Positions 20,419 to 31,675 of a stretch of DNA of 64,000 bases are shown here, piece by piece; positions within the stretch are counted from its first letter, which is position 1; each line of letters opens with the position of its first letter. Made by a program: the position numbers and the translations under genes. Below the pieces are notes generated by a model. The model saw only the letters and a program-made list of their open reading frames with translations. It had not been told where the DNA came from and made no database searches. Source of the stretch: Rhynchopus sp. YZ270_cl-10 (Eukaryota; Euglenozoa; Diplonemea; Diplonemida; Diplonemidae); the NCBI GenBank assembly GCA_964035575.1, contig OZ037884.1, forward strand, positions 496,001 to 560,000, given 5' to 3'.

Positions 20419-21360
20419 GGGTCCTTCTTTTAAATGGAAAGGAGGAGGAAAAGGGCCGTTTCTCTGCTGGGGGCAGGGGTTGGGGGGGTTTTTTTTTATA
20501 TTGGAGAGAAAAAACCTCGCTTGTATTCGAATAGCGTAGTTTTGAGGGGATGAAACCCTTCCAATGGATCTAATTTTAAGTGAAAAACAAAGTATTGTGT
20601 ATGGGGGAGGGGGAGGGAGGGGAGGGGAGGGGTAGAGCAGCTATTGCCGAGGGGGTTCCCCCGCAATACTGCAAGAGAAGCAGTCTCAAGATTGTGGGGT
20701 AATTAGAAACGACCCCAAAAAAAAAGAACACCGTTGTTTTGCAACATCATCTGTCTTTCAACCCACCCCAGGTCGGGACTGTGGTAGCATCTCAGGGAAG
20801 GAGTAAATTTCCAGCAGTCCCACACTATGCACCTCACTATATACACGCTTATGTTGGTAAGGCCAAGGGTGAGCGTCCCTGCAGGGTGCGGGGGTGGGGG
20901 GTGAGGAGTGAGGAATGAGGGGCTAGGTAGAGAGCTGGGTGTTGTAGTGTCCGGTGAGAGGGGGTGTGTGTTTTATTTGAAGAATTGTTGGAATAGTGTG
21001 GTAATTGCAAAAGGGGGGGATTGTGTGTTCATCCCGTGAACACAACACTGCACCGGGCACGACCAGGGTGAGGAGTGGGCCTTAGCTTCTTGGTGATTTG
21101 TGAGCAGGAGCACGGAACGGAGGGGGGAGGGGGTTCACGGACATCTTCATAAAAGTGTGAGGAATGGGTTGTGGGGTAGGTGAAGGCGAAGGCGTTGCCT
21201 GCTGTCGGGATACCTATGGAGTGGGCAGCATTGCAGCAAGGGACGTTGCTCATGCAGTTGTGTGGAGGGGGGCCTGCGACATGGATGTGGTGTTGAAATC
21301 GACGAATGCGCACTTCTTGCCGATGGAATATTGCCCCTTCGTGGTGGTGGTGTGGCCTTT

Positions 21361-21520
21361 CTTCACAGCCCAAAGGTCGTATCTTCGACGTTTGCAGGCA
21401 GTTGATCAAAGGTGCATACATTCTTCCCACCCTGGCTCAACAGAACCCTGCAGGGGGAGGGTTGGGGTAAGGTGTCCACAGCGCCTGAGCATATGACATC
21501 TCCACCTGGGAGCGATTCTG
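21361..21520 (-). repeat. family H repeat, copy 1
   Basis: About 160 bp, over 85 percent alike by eye to 22046-22200. On the minus strand it reads LINCLQTSKIRPLGCE preceded by MLRRCGHLTP in an open frame. The same peptide appears in all three copies, so the repeat may be a piece of a former coding element. Confidence 0.75.
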
Positions 21521-21609
21521 ATGCTTTTGATTCGATAGAGTGGAGTGGGGGTGTGGAGGGTAACGGCGTTCACAAAACAGGAGAGTAGACAGAGGGTGTT
21601 GCTGTGTTT

Positions 21610-21640
21610 GGTGACTAAGCGCTGTGGCTTAGGTTCATCA
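21610..21640 (+). repeat. family A hairpin repeat
   Basis: Reads GGTGACTAAGC, a 6-base loop, then GCTTAGGTTCATC. The stem CTAAGC/GCTTAG is intact although the loop differs from other copies. A second, partial copy is at 22290-22320. Confidence 0.75.
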
Positions 21641-22045
21641 GGGGGGTTTTTTTTTGGCGTTTTGATGTTGTCTTCGGGCAAACTCTGGACCCGGGGTAGG
21701 TTTTGCAAAAGCGCTTCTTAGTTCATGGCGTCCACCACTCGTTGTAGCATGGCACTTCAAGAGATTGATGTGTTGTGTGGACAGCAGGACGATCTGACTG
21801 AGGGGTGGTCCTCACCATCACCATACCATTGGAGGGTCGGCATCCATAGCGTGCAACCCCTTCCGTAGCATTTCAAGAGGGCAAACCCGAGGTTGTTAGG
21901 TTCTCGTTGGGAGGGTAGGGTGATCGGGTTCCGACCAAGGTGCACAGCGAACACTGCGTGAAAGGTCTTTGGGGGGAGATGTATTTCGGACGCAAAACAG
22001 CCCCCCTTTTTTTTTTGTTCAGGGAGCAGAGATGGGGAGGGTGCG

Positions 22046-22200
22046 CTTCACAGCCCAAAGGTCGTATCTTCGACGTTTGCAGGCAGTTGATCAACGGCAT
22101 CGTGTTCTGGCTCAATAGAGCGCTGCAGGGGTTTGGGGTAAGGTGTCCACAGCGCCTGAGCATACACCATCTCACCTGGGAGCGATCCTGATGGTCCTCT
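22046..22200 (-). repeat. family H repeat, copy 2
   Basis: Contains the same TTCACAGCCCAAAGGTCGTA, GACGTTTGCAGGCAGTTGAT and GTGTCCACAGCGCCTGAGCA segments as copy 1, in the same order. Confidence 0.75.
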
Positions 22201-23780
22201 GGAGGGTATGATAACGGCATCTGTGGATCGCTTGAGGATAGGGGATTCAGGTAATGATGGCATCGCTCAGGGTAGGAGGTACGCAAAAATGAGAGGCTTT
22301 TGGTTCATCTTTAGGTCATACAGTGTTACACGGAGTGAGGGGTTTAGACGTTCAGCCTTGGAGAGAAGGTGGGGGAGCTGAGAGGCATCCAGGAGAGGCG
22401 GCGAACAGTGTCAACGATGGTGTTGACGAGATTTTTTTTTTTGTGGCTGTGAGGAGAGTAGAGCAGAAGGGGGTGGGTGGGGTTAGATCTGTCTGGGTGA
22501 GATAATCAGTACCTAGGGTGTGTTGCTGCGATCCGTTGCCTTGCCAAAGAGTGGAACAACGGCAGTAGAGATCGAGGTGTGTATTAACAGCGTGGGTAGG
22601 GGGGGGGTTGTACATCGTAGGAGGGGGAGAGAGGGAGAGAGAGAGAGAGAGAGAGGGCACCCCCTCTGCGAGTGATGCAGTGAGGCAGCAGAAGCCAAGC
22701 AAAGGAAGAAGAGGGGGGGGAGAGTCGTGCAAACCTAGTGTGGTGAGGGAGCCGGTAGGAGCGTTGTGGGGATGGAGGGTGTTATGGGGGAGGGTTTTGA
22801 GGCAGTCTTCTTTTCAGAAGGGAAACGGTGCTTTGATGTGGATGCACAGAGAGGTTGATTGTTTCAACTTTTCTCGCCGTTTATTTGGTGGATCGAATCA
22901 AACGGGGCAACGCACAACGGCAAGAGTGGAGGTAGTTTTTGAGGGGTGTGTTGTGCAGTGGGTGTTCTTTAGTGATGTTGCATGCATTCAACGAGGGTTG
23001 TCATATGACATCATTTGGGTTGTCATTTACCTGACTACCGCATCGTGGGGGATTGAACAGGGGAAGGGGGGGAGGGAGGGGCTTGGTGCAAAGGGCTGTT
23101 GCGATGCTAGGATTCCTGCAAAGTATTCCTTTGCTTCCCAACGGACTCTTTGCTGTTTGCTGTCTACGGTACTCTGAGAGGAGGTACACAGCGACAGCGT
23201 ACCATCTTGCTGTGTCACAATGCCCTCATGGGTGGGGTCCAACTGGAGCATTTTTTTTATTGTCGCAAAGCTGGCGCCTAAGAGGTAGCAGAAGGAAGTG
23301 TTTTGCATCCCGGATGTAATCATTTCAGCTCTCTCTCTCTCTCTCTCTCTTTTGGGGGTTTTTACAGCGTTCAATTCCCTCATCACATGCCATGCATACG
23401 ATCAGAATCAGCTCTGATGGTGTTGCGGTGTGCCCACTCGCATGCTCAAGTGTATCAAGTCTCTGGGCTTGTTCAATACTTCATATGTGATGATGGGGTG
23501 AATGGGAAGGAAAAGGGGAGGGGGATTTGAGCAGTGGTCGTGGTTACAAGGTTGCAGTATCTCGTGTGAGGTGGGGGGGAGATGAGAGGCGAGCTTCGTC
23601 TTTTGAGGTTCTTAGGGTAGAACCTGGAGGTGGGGCTTGAGGTTGGTTCCCTTCTTGTATCATGATGTGGTTGCGCGGGGGATATGAGGAAGGCGCACCA
23701 CACCGGCCGTACTGTGTGCAATACACGGTGTTTTTGCATCCACAGCCTTGGGGGAAACATTACCAGAGAGGGTACGTTCT

Positions 23781-23835
23781 GTTCACAGCCCAAAGGTCGT
23801 ATATTCGACGTTTGCAGGCAGTTGATCAAAGGTAC
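23781..23835 (-). repeat. family H repeat, copy 3 (short)
   Basis: Only the first 55 bp of the family: CACAGCCCAAAGGTCGTAT to GGCAGTTGATCAAAGG. Confidence 0.7.
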
Positions 23836-24169
23836 ATCCATGGTTTTGGAAAGGTGAACTGGGGTGCGTCATTCGGTCAATGAGGTTCTCCTCTCTCTCG
23901 CCAGCAGAGTGTATTCTTTTTTGGTGTGGCTTAGGTTCGTGGGGTCAGGAAAGTAACCGTGAGTGTTACCGGTGTGGGTCGGCTACATATTACGGTGGTC
24001 ATTAAGAGCAGTTTGCAACACCGGCTCTTATTAAGGGCAGCAAACAGTTCTAGCGTAGTTTTCAAAGGGTTTTGGGCGAGGGTGGATCGTTTTTGACAAT
24101 TTTGCGATAAAAACGGACAGACCCTGGCCAAAGGGAAAGGCTCTAATGGTGTACCAAGGTGTTCGTTCA

Positions 24170-25200
24170 CTACGTGGGGATGCTGGGGTTGGGTCGTACT
24201 TCCTCAAATGGAGGTACCATACGCACTTTCATTTCACCGTTTCGTAGGCATGTCACCTTGCTCCTTAGCCACTCACGTCTGAATTTTACCAGACGCGTGT
24301 CGCCAAGCTCGAGCAAACACAGCATCCTTGAGCAGGTTTGGCTATATGGCCATGGCTGCCGCACTGCTTGTAGCGCTTCCCCTTCACTTCACGTTCATCT
24401 TCAGAGGCTGGCTCTGTGTCCTGCCCCTGACCTTCGTCCTGCTCTGTATCTTTACGGGCAAGCCCTGCCGCAACAGATGATCTTTGAAAAGCGTGTTCCA
24501 AAGGTTGTGTTCTGGAAGTGACATTCTCTGTTGTGTGTCTGCCATATGTTGTCCGTCTGCGTGTTCGCATCTACCTCAGCATCACTGTGTGCTGCTTTCT
24601 GCCATCTCATCTGGCATCCCAGCACTCCACCCTTTGAGGTGCTGAGCACACAGCCATTGTGCACCCAAAGGCGATGATTGCGGATGGCAACCCGTTTGTC
24701 ACCCTTCCTCTGCCAGGTCCATGCTGTGCCGTCACTGCCGAGGAGGCAGGAGAAACACGTCGTCATAGTGTAGTGTTGGGAGTTGGGATCTGTGCGGGTT
24801 GATGCCGCACAAGGTTTTGAAGAAAGGAGCTGTGCCACAATATCAGGTGATGAGAGTTGTGCGTTCGGCTGCTGTTCTCAGGGCGCAGTCTTCCTGTTTA
24901 GCCACCTCTGTGCCCAACTTCTTCCCAAGACGCTTTCTTTTGCCCAAGCCGCTTTCTTTTGTGGACTTGCTTACCCATCTACCCATCTCCTCCGTGAGCA
25001 CACGGGGTCGTCTCACCTTTAGCTCAGGGTGCTTCGTCCATATGATTCATCTGAACTCGATGGTCCCCTTTCAAGGCATCTGAGAAAACTCCCGACTCGT
25101 CATCGTCAACGTTATGGTTACTGCCATTGTCAAGCGCTTGAGAATTCATGACATCCTCACTGACTTCTCCAGGTTCGCTGCCTTCGCTGCAGAGGTAGGG
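24170..25200 (-). pseudogene. coding-like block in broken minus-strand frames, unidentified
   Basis: Several overlapping minus-strand frames (24286-24570, 24452-24838) have protein-like composition. One ends in a Cys/His cluster, KQCGSHGHIAKPAQGCCVC, reminiscent of a zinc knuckle or a transposase C-terminal zinc ribbon. The pieces do not lie in one frame. It could be a decayed DNA transposon, a spliced gene I cannot resolve, or chance. No family can be named. Confidence 0.25.
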
Positions 25201-25713
25201 CGGAGGTCATCTGGAAGCTCAGACTCCCATGAGCACCTCCACTAACATTTACCTTGGTGGTGGCCACTGCACCACATTAGATACTTCACGTTGTACTTCT
25301 CAGCCACCGTGCTGGCCCCGTGGTGCTTCCCGTACGTGCACACATTCTCTACATGCTCTGAGGTGTGCACGCCTGTCTTCTCCTGCCTGTATATTTATGG
25401 TTTTCGCTGACAATTTTTGTACAGAACTGAACTCTCTGTGGGTGAAAAAGTCGTACAATACTGGGAGTTTAAAAGAAGAGCACAGAAACAATCCGTGAAT
25501 TTTTATCATTATTTTTTTTTTTTGTAGCACTGCGGGCCAGCAACTCAATTCCCCAAGAGTTCTCCCATGGTTCACCCCACGGGTTTCCCACTAACCGCTG
25601 ACCACCTATTACAATCACTTTTGGGGATGGAATATTCTTACTCACCATATAACCTGGAGTCCACAATCAAACCAAAATAAACAAAATCACAGGGGACTTG
25701 GGTCGGGGGGGGG

Positions 25714-27726
25714 ATGCATCCAGCATGGCTATGCACACTGCTTGTGTTCACACTGAACCCTCCTCCTTGCGACGCTGTGCCTAAGGTCATCACCGAACAG
25801 CGCCGACTCTTGGATGACAACCGCCACTGGTCTCCGTGGATATGGTCTAAGCTGAACCGCCTTGCCCACAGCCTTGAGAAGACGAGCCACATGAACAGCA
25901 CTTCCTCTAGAGACATCAAATACCTTGAGGTCACTGGGGATGTGCAGAGCGCGGCGCGTCTTGAAAAACAACGCTCCCTGCGGGCTTCGGTGGTCGAAAC
26001 CCTTACACGCGATGTGGAAGCGTTGACTGCAACACTGGAACGTCTTGTCTCTAGCGTGTCTACAGAAAGCATTGCAGAGACGATAAGACAGCGCCTGCAC
26101 TACGTCCAAAAAAGCAGTCTCGAAATTGAAGACCACGCGCAACTCTCAGGATCGCTCCACGAAGAGGAACGCAGAGAGTGGAATTCACGCCAAGACACCA
26201 CACCGACCACATCTACCTCGGCCCTAGACAAATTAGTATCCGGGGTGGATAAGGATCTGGCAGCTTCAGTGGAGGTCATCGAAAAACAAAGCAAATCATT
26301 GAACAACGATGACTACCAAAAGGCGAAGGAGGCGACAGACGCTACGGTACAGACTGTCATCAAGATGGCCCCGGAATCTGACGGAAAGGTGCAGAATAGC
26401 GATGACTCCGGGGTGGTCTCACATTTGATAGACCATGATGGGAATCAGTACGTACTGTCGCAGCCGAGAGACTCCTTTTTGCATTACGAAGACATCTTCT
26501 TGACAACGGATATATCATTGCTAATCTTCTGCTGTTTTGGATGTGGATATGTTACGAAGCTGCTTCGTCTACCTGCCTTCTTTGGCTACATCATCTCAGG
26601 AACGCTCCTCTCCCCTTCCATCGCCAACCAGCTTCGTTCTATTGTGCAGGTAGAAACGTTAGCCCAATTTGGTGTCTACTTTTTGCTTTTCTCATTAGGG
26701 TGTGAGTTTTCACTGCAAAAGCTGAGGAAGGTAATGCGGCCGGCGATAATCGGGGGGTTGATGTACATTTTGTTGGTAGTGGTGGCGGTGGTGGTGTGTT
26801 TGTATTATATTTTTAGGGCGCCGGTTTCGGAGGCGATTTTGGTGGGGTTTTGTGTATCGTTGTCAAGCACCGTGGTGACGTTGGGAATGATGAATGCTCA
26901 GGAGACTGCAAGCATGTATGGACAGCTGATCATCGCAGTTCTTGTCATGCAGGATGTCTGTCTGGGTCTGATGCTTGCGACAATTCCTATCCTCTCCTCC
27001 GCTACCCTTCAGATTGAGACTTATTTCACAATCCTGCTGAATCTCTGCGCAGCATTAGCCATGACCTATATTCTGTCGGTGCACATCACCCCGCATCTGC
27101 TTGCAGCAACGTACCAAGACAGAGAGTTGTTTTTGCTTGCAATCTGTTCGCTCTGCTTTGCCAGCATGCTTGCAACAGAAAAGATGGGGCTTAGCATGGA
27201 AATTGGATGTTTCTTAACAGGGTTGACCGTATCATCGCAAGGGGAAGGAGAGTCTGCTTCAGGAAAGCTGCTTCATTATCCGCATCGGGTGGAGACGTTG
27301 TTGATGCCGTTGAAGGATTTTTTTGGGGCATTGTTTTTTGCGTCGATTGGAATTCACATTTCGCCTGCGTTTTTGCGGGATGAATGGTTGATGCTGGCGG
27401 TGGTGGTTGGGTTGGTTATGTTGGTCAAATTGGTGATCGGGGCGCTGGTGTTCAGGTGTTTTAACATGGAGAAACATGAGGCACTGCTGGTGGGCGCAGG
27501 GCTGTCACAAATGTCCGAATTCTCCTTTGTCGTAGCCGCGCACGGCAAAGCCCAAGGACTGATCAACCGAGAGGTCTACTTTATGCTCCTAGGCATAACC
27601 AGCCTCTCGCTCCTCCTCTCTCCATTTCTCTGGAAGCTCTGCCCACGCCCCACCACATCACCAAAAGCGGTCTCCGTCTGCAGTTCCCACTCCCTCTCGC
27701 TCTCTCTTCCTGATACAGATTGTTAA
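25714..27726 (+). CDS. TMCO3/KEA-type cation/proton antiporter (CPA2)
   Basis: A 670-residue membrane protein. It has an N-terminal signal-like helix (MHPAWLCTLLVFTLNPPPCD), then about 230 residues of charged helix or coiled coil (30-215). From residue 263 to about 650 a Na+/H+-exchanger domain has about 12 membrane segments. Family marks include LLRLPAFFGYIISGTLLSPS, LFSLGCEFSLQKLRKV, SLSSTVVTLGMM, QDVCLGLML and GAGLSQMSEFSFVVAAHGKA. This order (signal, coiled coil, CPA2 core) and length match TMCO3 and plant KEA4-6, which exchange K+ for H+ in endomembranes. There is no C-terminal RCK/TrkA-N domain. Single exon. The end is followed closely by a family B remnant. The ion and the compartment are inferred from the family. 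Confidence 0.93.
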   Translation: MHPAWLCTLLVFTLNPPPCDAVPKVITEQRRLLDDNRHWSPWIWSKLNRLAHSLEKTSHMNSTSSRDIKYLEVTGDVQSAARLEKQRSLRASVVETLTRDVEALTATLERLVSSVSTESIAETIRQRLHYVQKSSLEIEDHAQLSGSLHEEERREWNSRQDTTPTTSTSALDKLVSGVDKDLAASVEVIEKQSKSLNNDDYQKAKEATDATVQTVIKMAPESDGKVQNSDDSGVVSHLIDHDGNQYVLSQPRDSFLHYEDIFLTTDISLLIFCCFGCGYVTKLLRLPAFFGYIISGTLLSPSIANQLRSIVQVETLAQFGVYFLLFSLGCEFSLQKLRKVMRPAIIGGLMYILLVVVAVVVCLYYIFRAPVSEAILVGFCVSLSSTVVTLGMMNAQETASMYGQLIIAVLVMQDVCLGLMLATIPILSSATLQIETYFTILLNLCAALAMTYILSVHITPHLLAATYQDRELFLLAICSLCFASMLATEKMGLSMEIGCFLTGLTVSSQGEGESASGKLLHYPHRVETLLMPLKDFFGALFFASIGIHISPAFLRDEWLMLAVVVGLVMLVKLVIGALVFRCFNMEKHEALLVGAGLSQMSEFSFVVAAHGKAQGLINREVYFMLLGITSLSLLLSPFLWKLCPRPTTSPKAVSVCSSHSLSLSLPDTDC

Positions 27727-27742
27727 AGAAAGGTGGAAGGAT

Positions 27743-27800
27743 GGGGTGGGGTATCCTGGTCAAAGGTACACTGTTAAGAGGGCTTTTGTATTTCAATTGT
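27743..27800 (+). repeat. family B repeat, 3' part
   Basis: Carries CAAAGGTACACTGTTAAGAG and GGGCTTTTGTATTTCAA, the last half of family B, 17 bp after the antiporter stop codon. Confidence 0.7.
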
Positions 27801-27886
27801 TGTGTGCGTTTTGGCGAGGGTGTTATGAGGTTGGTAAACAGTTCTTTAAGGATTCCTGTGGAAAAAGGAATGGTTGCTAATGATAG

Positions 27887-28544
27887 TACCGGCCGCGTAC
27901 ATATTACGTCGCGTACTAATTAAGTCGGTTAGGGCAAATACCGACTTAATTAGTACGCGACGTAATAAGTGTGCGACGTAATTAATTTTTTGAAGAAAAA
28001 CAAAATCTACGGACAAGGTGAGTGGGAAGGATGTCTGGCATTTCTCTTGGTGCTGGCGTGTTGGCCCTCGGCCCTTTACAAGGTTACATTGGGCAGAGAT
28101 TGCAACATGCAAACAAAAGTTTTTTTAAAATGTTCGTTGAAATATGAACGAATGGCTCAAATTGCGGATTTGAGGAACTCATTGGCACTTCCCACTCCTC
28201 TTGCGCATGTGGAGGTACTAGACGCACTGTGGCAGAGTTCTCACCGATTTCTTCCACCTTACCCTGTGCCGTCTACACGCGCCGCGTGTTGGGTTTGTTC
28301 TCCCCCTCGCTCACACGGTCTGCGATGACTTCGGGATTGTGTGGGTTTGGTGGTATCCCCCCAGTGATGTGCCCACACCAGCTGTGTTCCAACATGATTA
28401 CCCCCACTTTTTTCACCTTACGGTGTGTACTAATTACGTCGCTTTTTGGGCACCCGCGGGCCCCCAAAAAGCGACTTAATTAGTACGCGACGTAATAAGT
28501 ACCCCCCGTAATAAATACGCGACGTAATATGTACGCGGCCGGTA
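27887..28544. mobile_element. 658-bp MITE with 29-bp terminal inverted repeats
   Basis: Begins TACCGGCCGCGTACATATTA and ends with its exact complement; the match runs 29 bp. TA stands at both outer ends, fitting a TA target duplication. Inside each end are further copies of TACGCGACGTAATA and CTAATTAAGTCG, which can fold on themselves. The middle has no transposase frame. It is a non-autonomous DNA element, perhaps of the Tc1/mariner class given the TA target. Confidence 0.82.
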
Positions 28545-28579
28545 GTTTATAATCAAAATTTAAACTTCATTTTTTGATA

Positions 28580-28640
28580 AGGTGACGAAGCACGAGAGGC
28601 TTAGGGTCATCTTATAAACTTTTCTTTCTTTTATGTGCAG
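28580..28640 (+). repeat. family A hairpin repeat
   Basis: Reads AAGGTGACGAAGCACGAGAGG, CTTAGGGTCATCTTATAAAC, then a pyrimidine tract ending GTGCAG at 28640. Confidence 0.85.
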
Positions 28641-28700
28641 CAATAGGCCGCCTTTGTAGGTATTGGGTTGGGAAGTGTAGTGGGGGGGGGGGGTGGGGAT

Positions 28701-28842
28701 CACAGCAGAGAATAAGCCGGGTCCCCGGTCCCTGGGTCGCAGTCCTGGTCAAGGTTCCCGGTCCAGGTCCCGGTACCGGGTCCCAGTCCGGCTGAGAATA
28801 CCGGGTCCCCGGTCCCGGGTCCGAGTCTTATTCTCTGCTGTG
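28701..28842. mobile_element. family E MITE, copy 1
   Basis: 142 bp with 16-bp inverted ends CACAGCAGAGAATAAG and its complement. The interior is GGTCCCGG/CCGGGTCC-rich and highly self-complementary. Relative: 34089-34311. Confidence 0.82.
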
Positions 28843-29320
28843 GTGGGGATGGGGGGGAGAATGTGTAAAGAAGGGTGTTCCAGAATTTTTGTGATTTTTT
28901 TTTGTTGTGCCCGAACCAAATGTGTCGTGTGTTGAGGCTGATTCGTCTTTCCAAGTTTCCTTCTTCCCCTACTGCAGGAGGTGTTCTAAGATTTTGTTTT
29001 TTTTCAGTACCCCTGCGTCCGCTGATGAACGGTGAGGCGTTTTGCACTTTTCAACTTCTCTTTGTTTTGACATAATGCGTGTAAAATGTGTTATAGTCTA
29101 CGATGATATTTAAGGTTAAATATTCTATTTTGAAAAGGGTTTTAAGCACATCTTCGGTTCATTTTTATGAACATTTTCATAAATTTCTCTCTCCTTTTTT
29201 TGTTTTTGTTTTTGTTTTGGAAGGGGATGCAAACCCACACTTTACTGTACAGAGTTTGTACTTTTTTTTTGTTTCTTTTCTTTACACCAATCCTTGCTGT
29301 GCAAAACAAAGTAGTCTTTT

Positions 29321-29365
29321 TCAAGGTGACTATGCACAGAAGGCTTAGACTCATACCAGCTATAC
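29321..29365 (+). repeat. family A repeat (diverged)
   Basis: CAAGGTGACTATGCACAGAA then GGCTTAGACTCATACCAGC, with the stem partly lost. Confidence 0.65.
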
Positions 29366-30236
29366 TCTTGAGAGTGTCATCCGATGTTATTTGTCTATAG
29401 GTGTACCTGAACGGGGCGAGGATCTTCGTACCAACTGTTCTGTGTCTGAATGTGTAATGATCTCAACCAATCTTTGTGTACTCCCTACGTGCGCAATATG
29501 GGTGAGGTAGGAACCTAGTAACCAACTCTAGGAACGGACCTGGAGACACCCAAACTCGCTGAGGGAGAGGTGTCGTTACTCACCTTATCCTATACGCGGA
29601 TTGGTGCCCCCCTGTGTTGTGTGTGTGTATTCGTGTACGAGAGGTACATTCACAAATATGTTTGACATCCAAAAAAAGGCGCCAAAAAAAAATCTCCAAA
29701 ATCCACCAAACTTATGACACCAAGTTTCTTGGATTTTTTTGCTGCATTTATTTTTTTTTGGTAGTGTCTTCGAGTGCTACACCTGGTGTTAGTGTTTTCA
29801 CTTTCATTTTTGCTTCTGCGCTTGAGACGTATTATTCGTGATGTTCTCGAGGCATACGCGAAAACAAACGTATTGGGTCAGTTGGAGGTGGTGCATCAAT
29901 GCCTAACATTTTTTTTCCCCCCATTTTTTTTTCAGATGTCTGTCTCGGCAAGGTTCATTCATCTTTCAAGTAGTCTCTGTGTTATGTGCCCGACCACCTC
30001 GTGGCGGTGCCGTGCACTTTCAGCTTCACCCTGTTTCCGTTTGCTTCTTCTTCTCATGGTAGCTAGTATGCTAGTAGGCCTCTGGTGTGGTGCCCCTTCG
30101 CCATTGCACTGATCTAACGAAGTACGGAGGTCATTGCTAGGCTGGTAAGGTTATCCACACGAGTTGTATTCCTGTTTGGGTTGTGTTGGCTTTGTCTTTT
30201 TCACGTGTGCATTTTGCTGTGAGGGAGCATTCATTA

Positions 30237-30353
30237 CAGTTGGACAAGAAACTTGGCGACCAAAAAAATTGGCGACCAAATAATATTGGCGGATTTTGGG
30301 GGTTTTCTTGTAATTGGCGACTTTTTTGGTCGCCAATATTACTTGTCCAACTG
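30237..30353. mobile_element. 117-bp Tc1/mariner-like MITE
   Basis: Ends are CAGTTGGACAAG and CTTGTCCAACTG, each flanked by TA (30235-30236 and 30354-30355), the typical Tc1/mariner target duplication and CAGT terminus. Further inside, TTGGCGACC is repeated and inverted. No coding capacity. Confidence 0.88.
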
Positions 30354-30360
30354 TATAACG

Positions 30361-30535
30361 TTTTAAGGCGACTAAGGCATGAGAGGCTTATTCTCTTGTA
30401 AGATTTTTTGTGTCTTTTTGTCCCCGTTCTCGGGTGGCTGCGTCCCCCCAGTTTCCGGTGAGGGTTCCACATCTTCAACATTTTTAAAAGGTGACTAAGC
30501 GCAGAGAGGCTAGGTTCATCTCACAAACTTTTTTT
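30361..30535 (+). repeat. two family A repeats in tandem neighbourhood
   Basis: Copies at 30361-30400 (GCGACTAAGGCATGAGAGGC) and 30487-30535 (AGGTGACTAAGCGCAGAGAG, then GTTCATCTCACAAAC and a T run). Confidence 0.75.
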
Positions 30536-31627
30536 TTTACAATTATTTTCCATTGCTTTCTCCCCGGCCAGCTCTTTTTAATGTCATCTTTTCAGAAGCT
30601 TCTTCTTCTTTTGATTCAATATCACTTGTGCCGTAGCAGATTCGTTCCCCCCACCATCCCACCGTCCCACCCCCCTTGTATGTGAACTGCGCCACCCAAC
30701 TACAGAAGTTTCGTTTTAGATGTCGCTGCCTTCACGCTTCACTTTATTGCTACAATACCCCACCCACCCGTTGCCAGGTATCTTAGCCTGGCACGAACCC
30801 TTACTCAGTTGTGTGGCAGCATCAAATGTCCAGGTAGTGTATGTCCACCACACCAAGCAGGTTCCGGAACTGCAGTGCAGCTGTAGGACATAACCACAGA
30901 AGCACTGCTTTTCTGGGGCTGCTCTTGTGCGCACCCTAATCCTGAAGGCAGGAAGGGTGACTGTTTGAATCCCTCCCCCTTAAAAAGGAAACTCAAAGTC
31001 TCAAAATGGCGTCTTCTTCTCCCCCATTCTTTCCCTCTCTCCCCTCACGGAGTGACAGTGCCCTACCTTAGAGACGTTTTGCACTAACTTCACTTTTGTT
31101 TTTTTTTGTTTATGCTAATGAAGTGCTCTCTGGGGTTCGATAACCCGCAGAGAACAACCATGCGTCTGTCGGTGTACGGTGAGGCGTTTTGCACTTTCAA
31201 TTTCTCTTTGTTTTTCGTTTTTTTGTTTTTTGTTTTGTCAGGGTTTCACCCTAGATAGCAAGTGTCCCCTCATATCCCATTGTGGAGACACGTTCGATGT
31301 TTCTCTTGCTATCCTGTGTAGAGGTGATCAACTTTATTTTCATGCAAGGTGCCTACACAGAAGGTCATGCACCTCTGCCGTAGATGCTTGTGCAACAAGA
31401 CAGTCCTTTCTTTTCAGCCTCAATATGGATACACATATTCGCGATTTCACGGTCCTGTCTTGCGAGAGGAGAGGCACATTTATCTTGCTAGTTGCTTTTT
31501 TTTTGAATATTCGAGAATCGTCATATAAAAGTAAAACTCTGTTTTTAGATAGTGCTTGCCGAATTTCTCCCCAGACTTATTCACTCAGGGACACTAATTC
31601 GAGCGATCAACGAAAAAAACTTTCTCT

Positions 31628-31675
31628 GGTGTGGCTGAAGGGGGGGTGCTATTTTGGGGTCGTCAGCCACACACC
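31628..31675. mobile_element. family D foldback MITE (48 bp)
   Basis: Starts GGTGTGGCTGAAGGGG and ends GGTCGTCAGCCACACACC; the short interior TGCTATTTTGGGG is shared with the copy at 16121. Confidence 0.8.

Larger units (their letters stand above)
20419..25713. other. 5.3-kb G-rich repeat region without a clear gene
   Basis: The + strand is G-rich. It contains a GGGAGGGGAGGGG tract near 20600-20640, three family H repeats, family A copies at 21610-21640 and 22290-22320, (GA)n at 22628-22655 and (CT)n at 23328-23351. A block at 24170-25200 reads in broken minus-strand frames. I found no intact gene. Confidence 0.6.

Noticed and set aside
20403-20425. Extra OS-9 exon after a GTAGGG donor at the stop codon
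   Set aside because: All supported donors are GTAT, the MRH domain is already complete, and no following exon was found.
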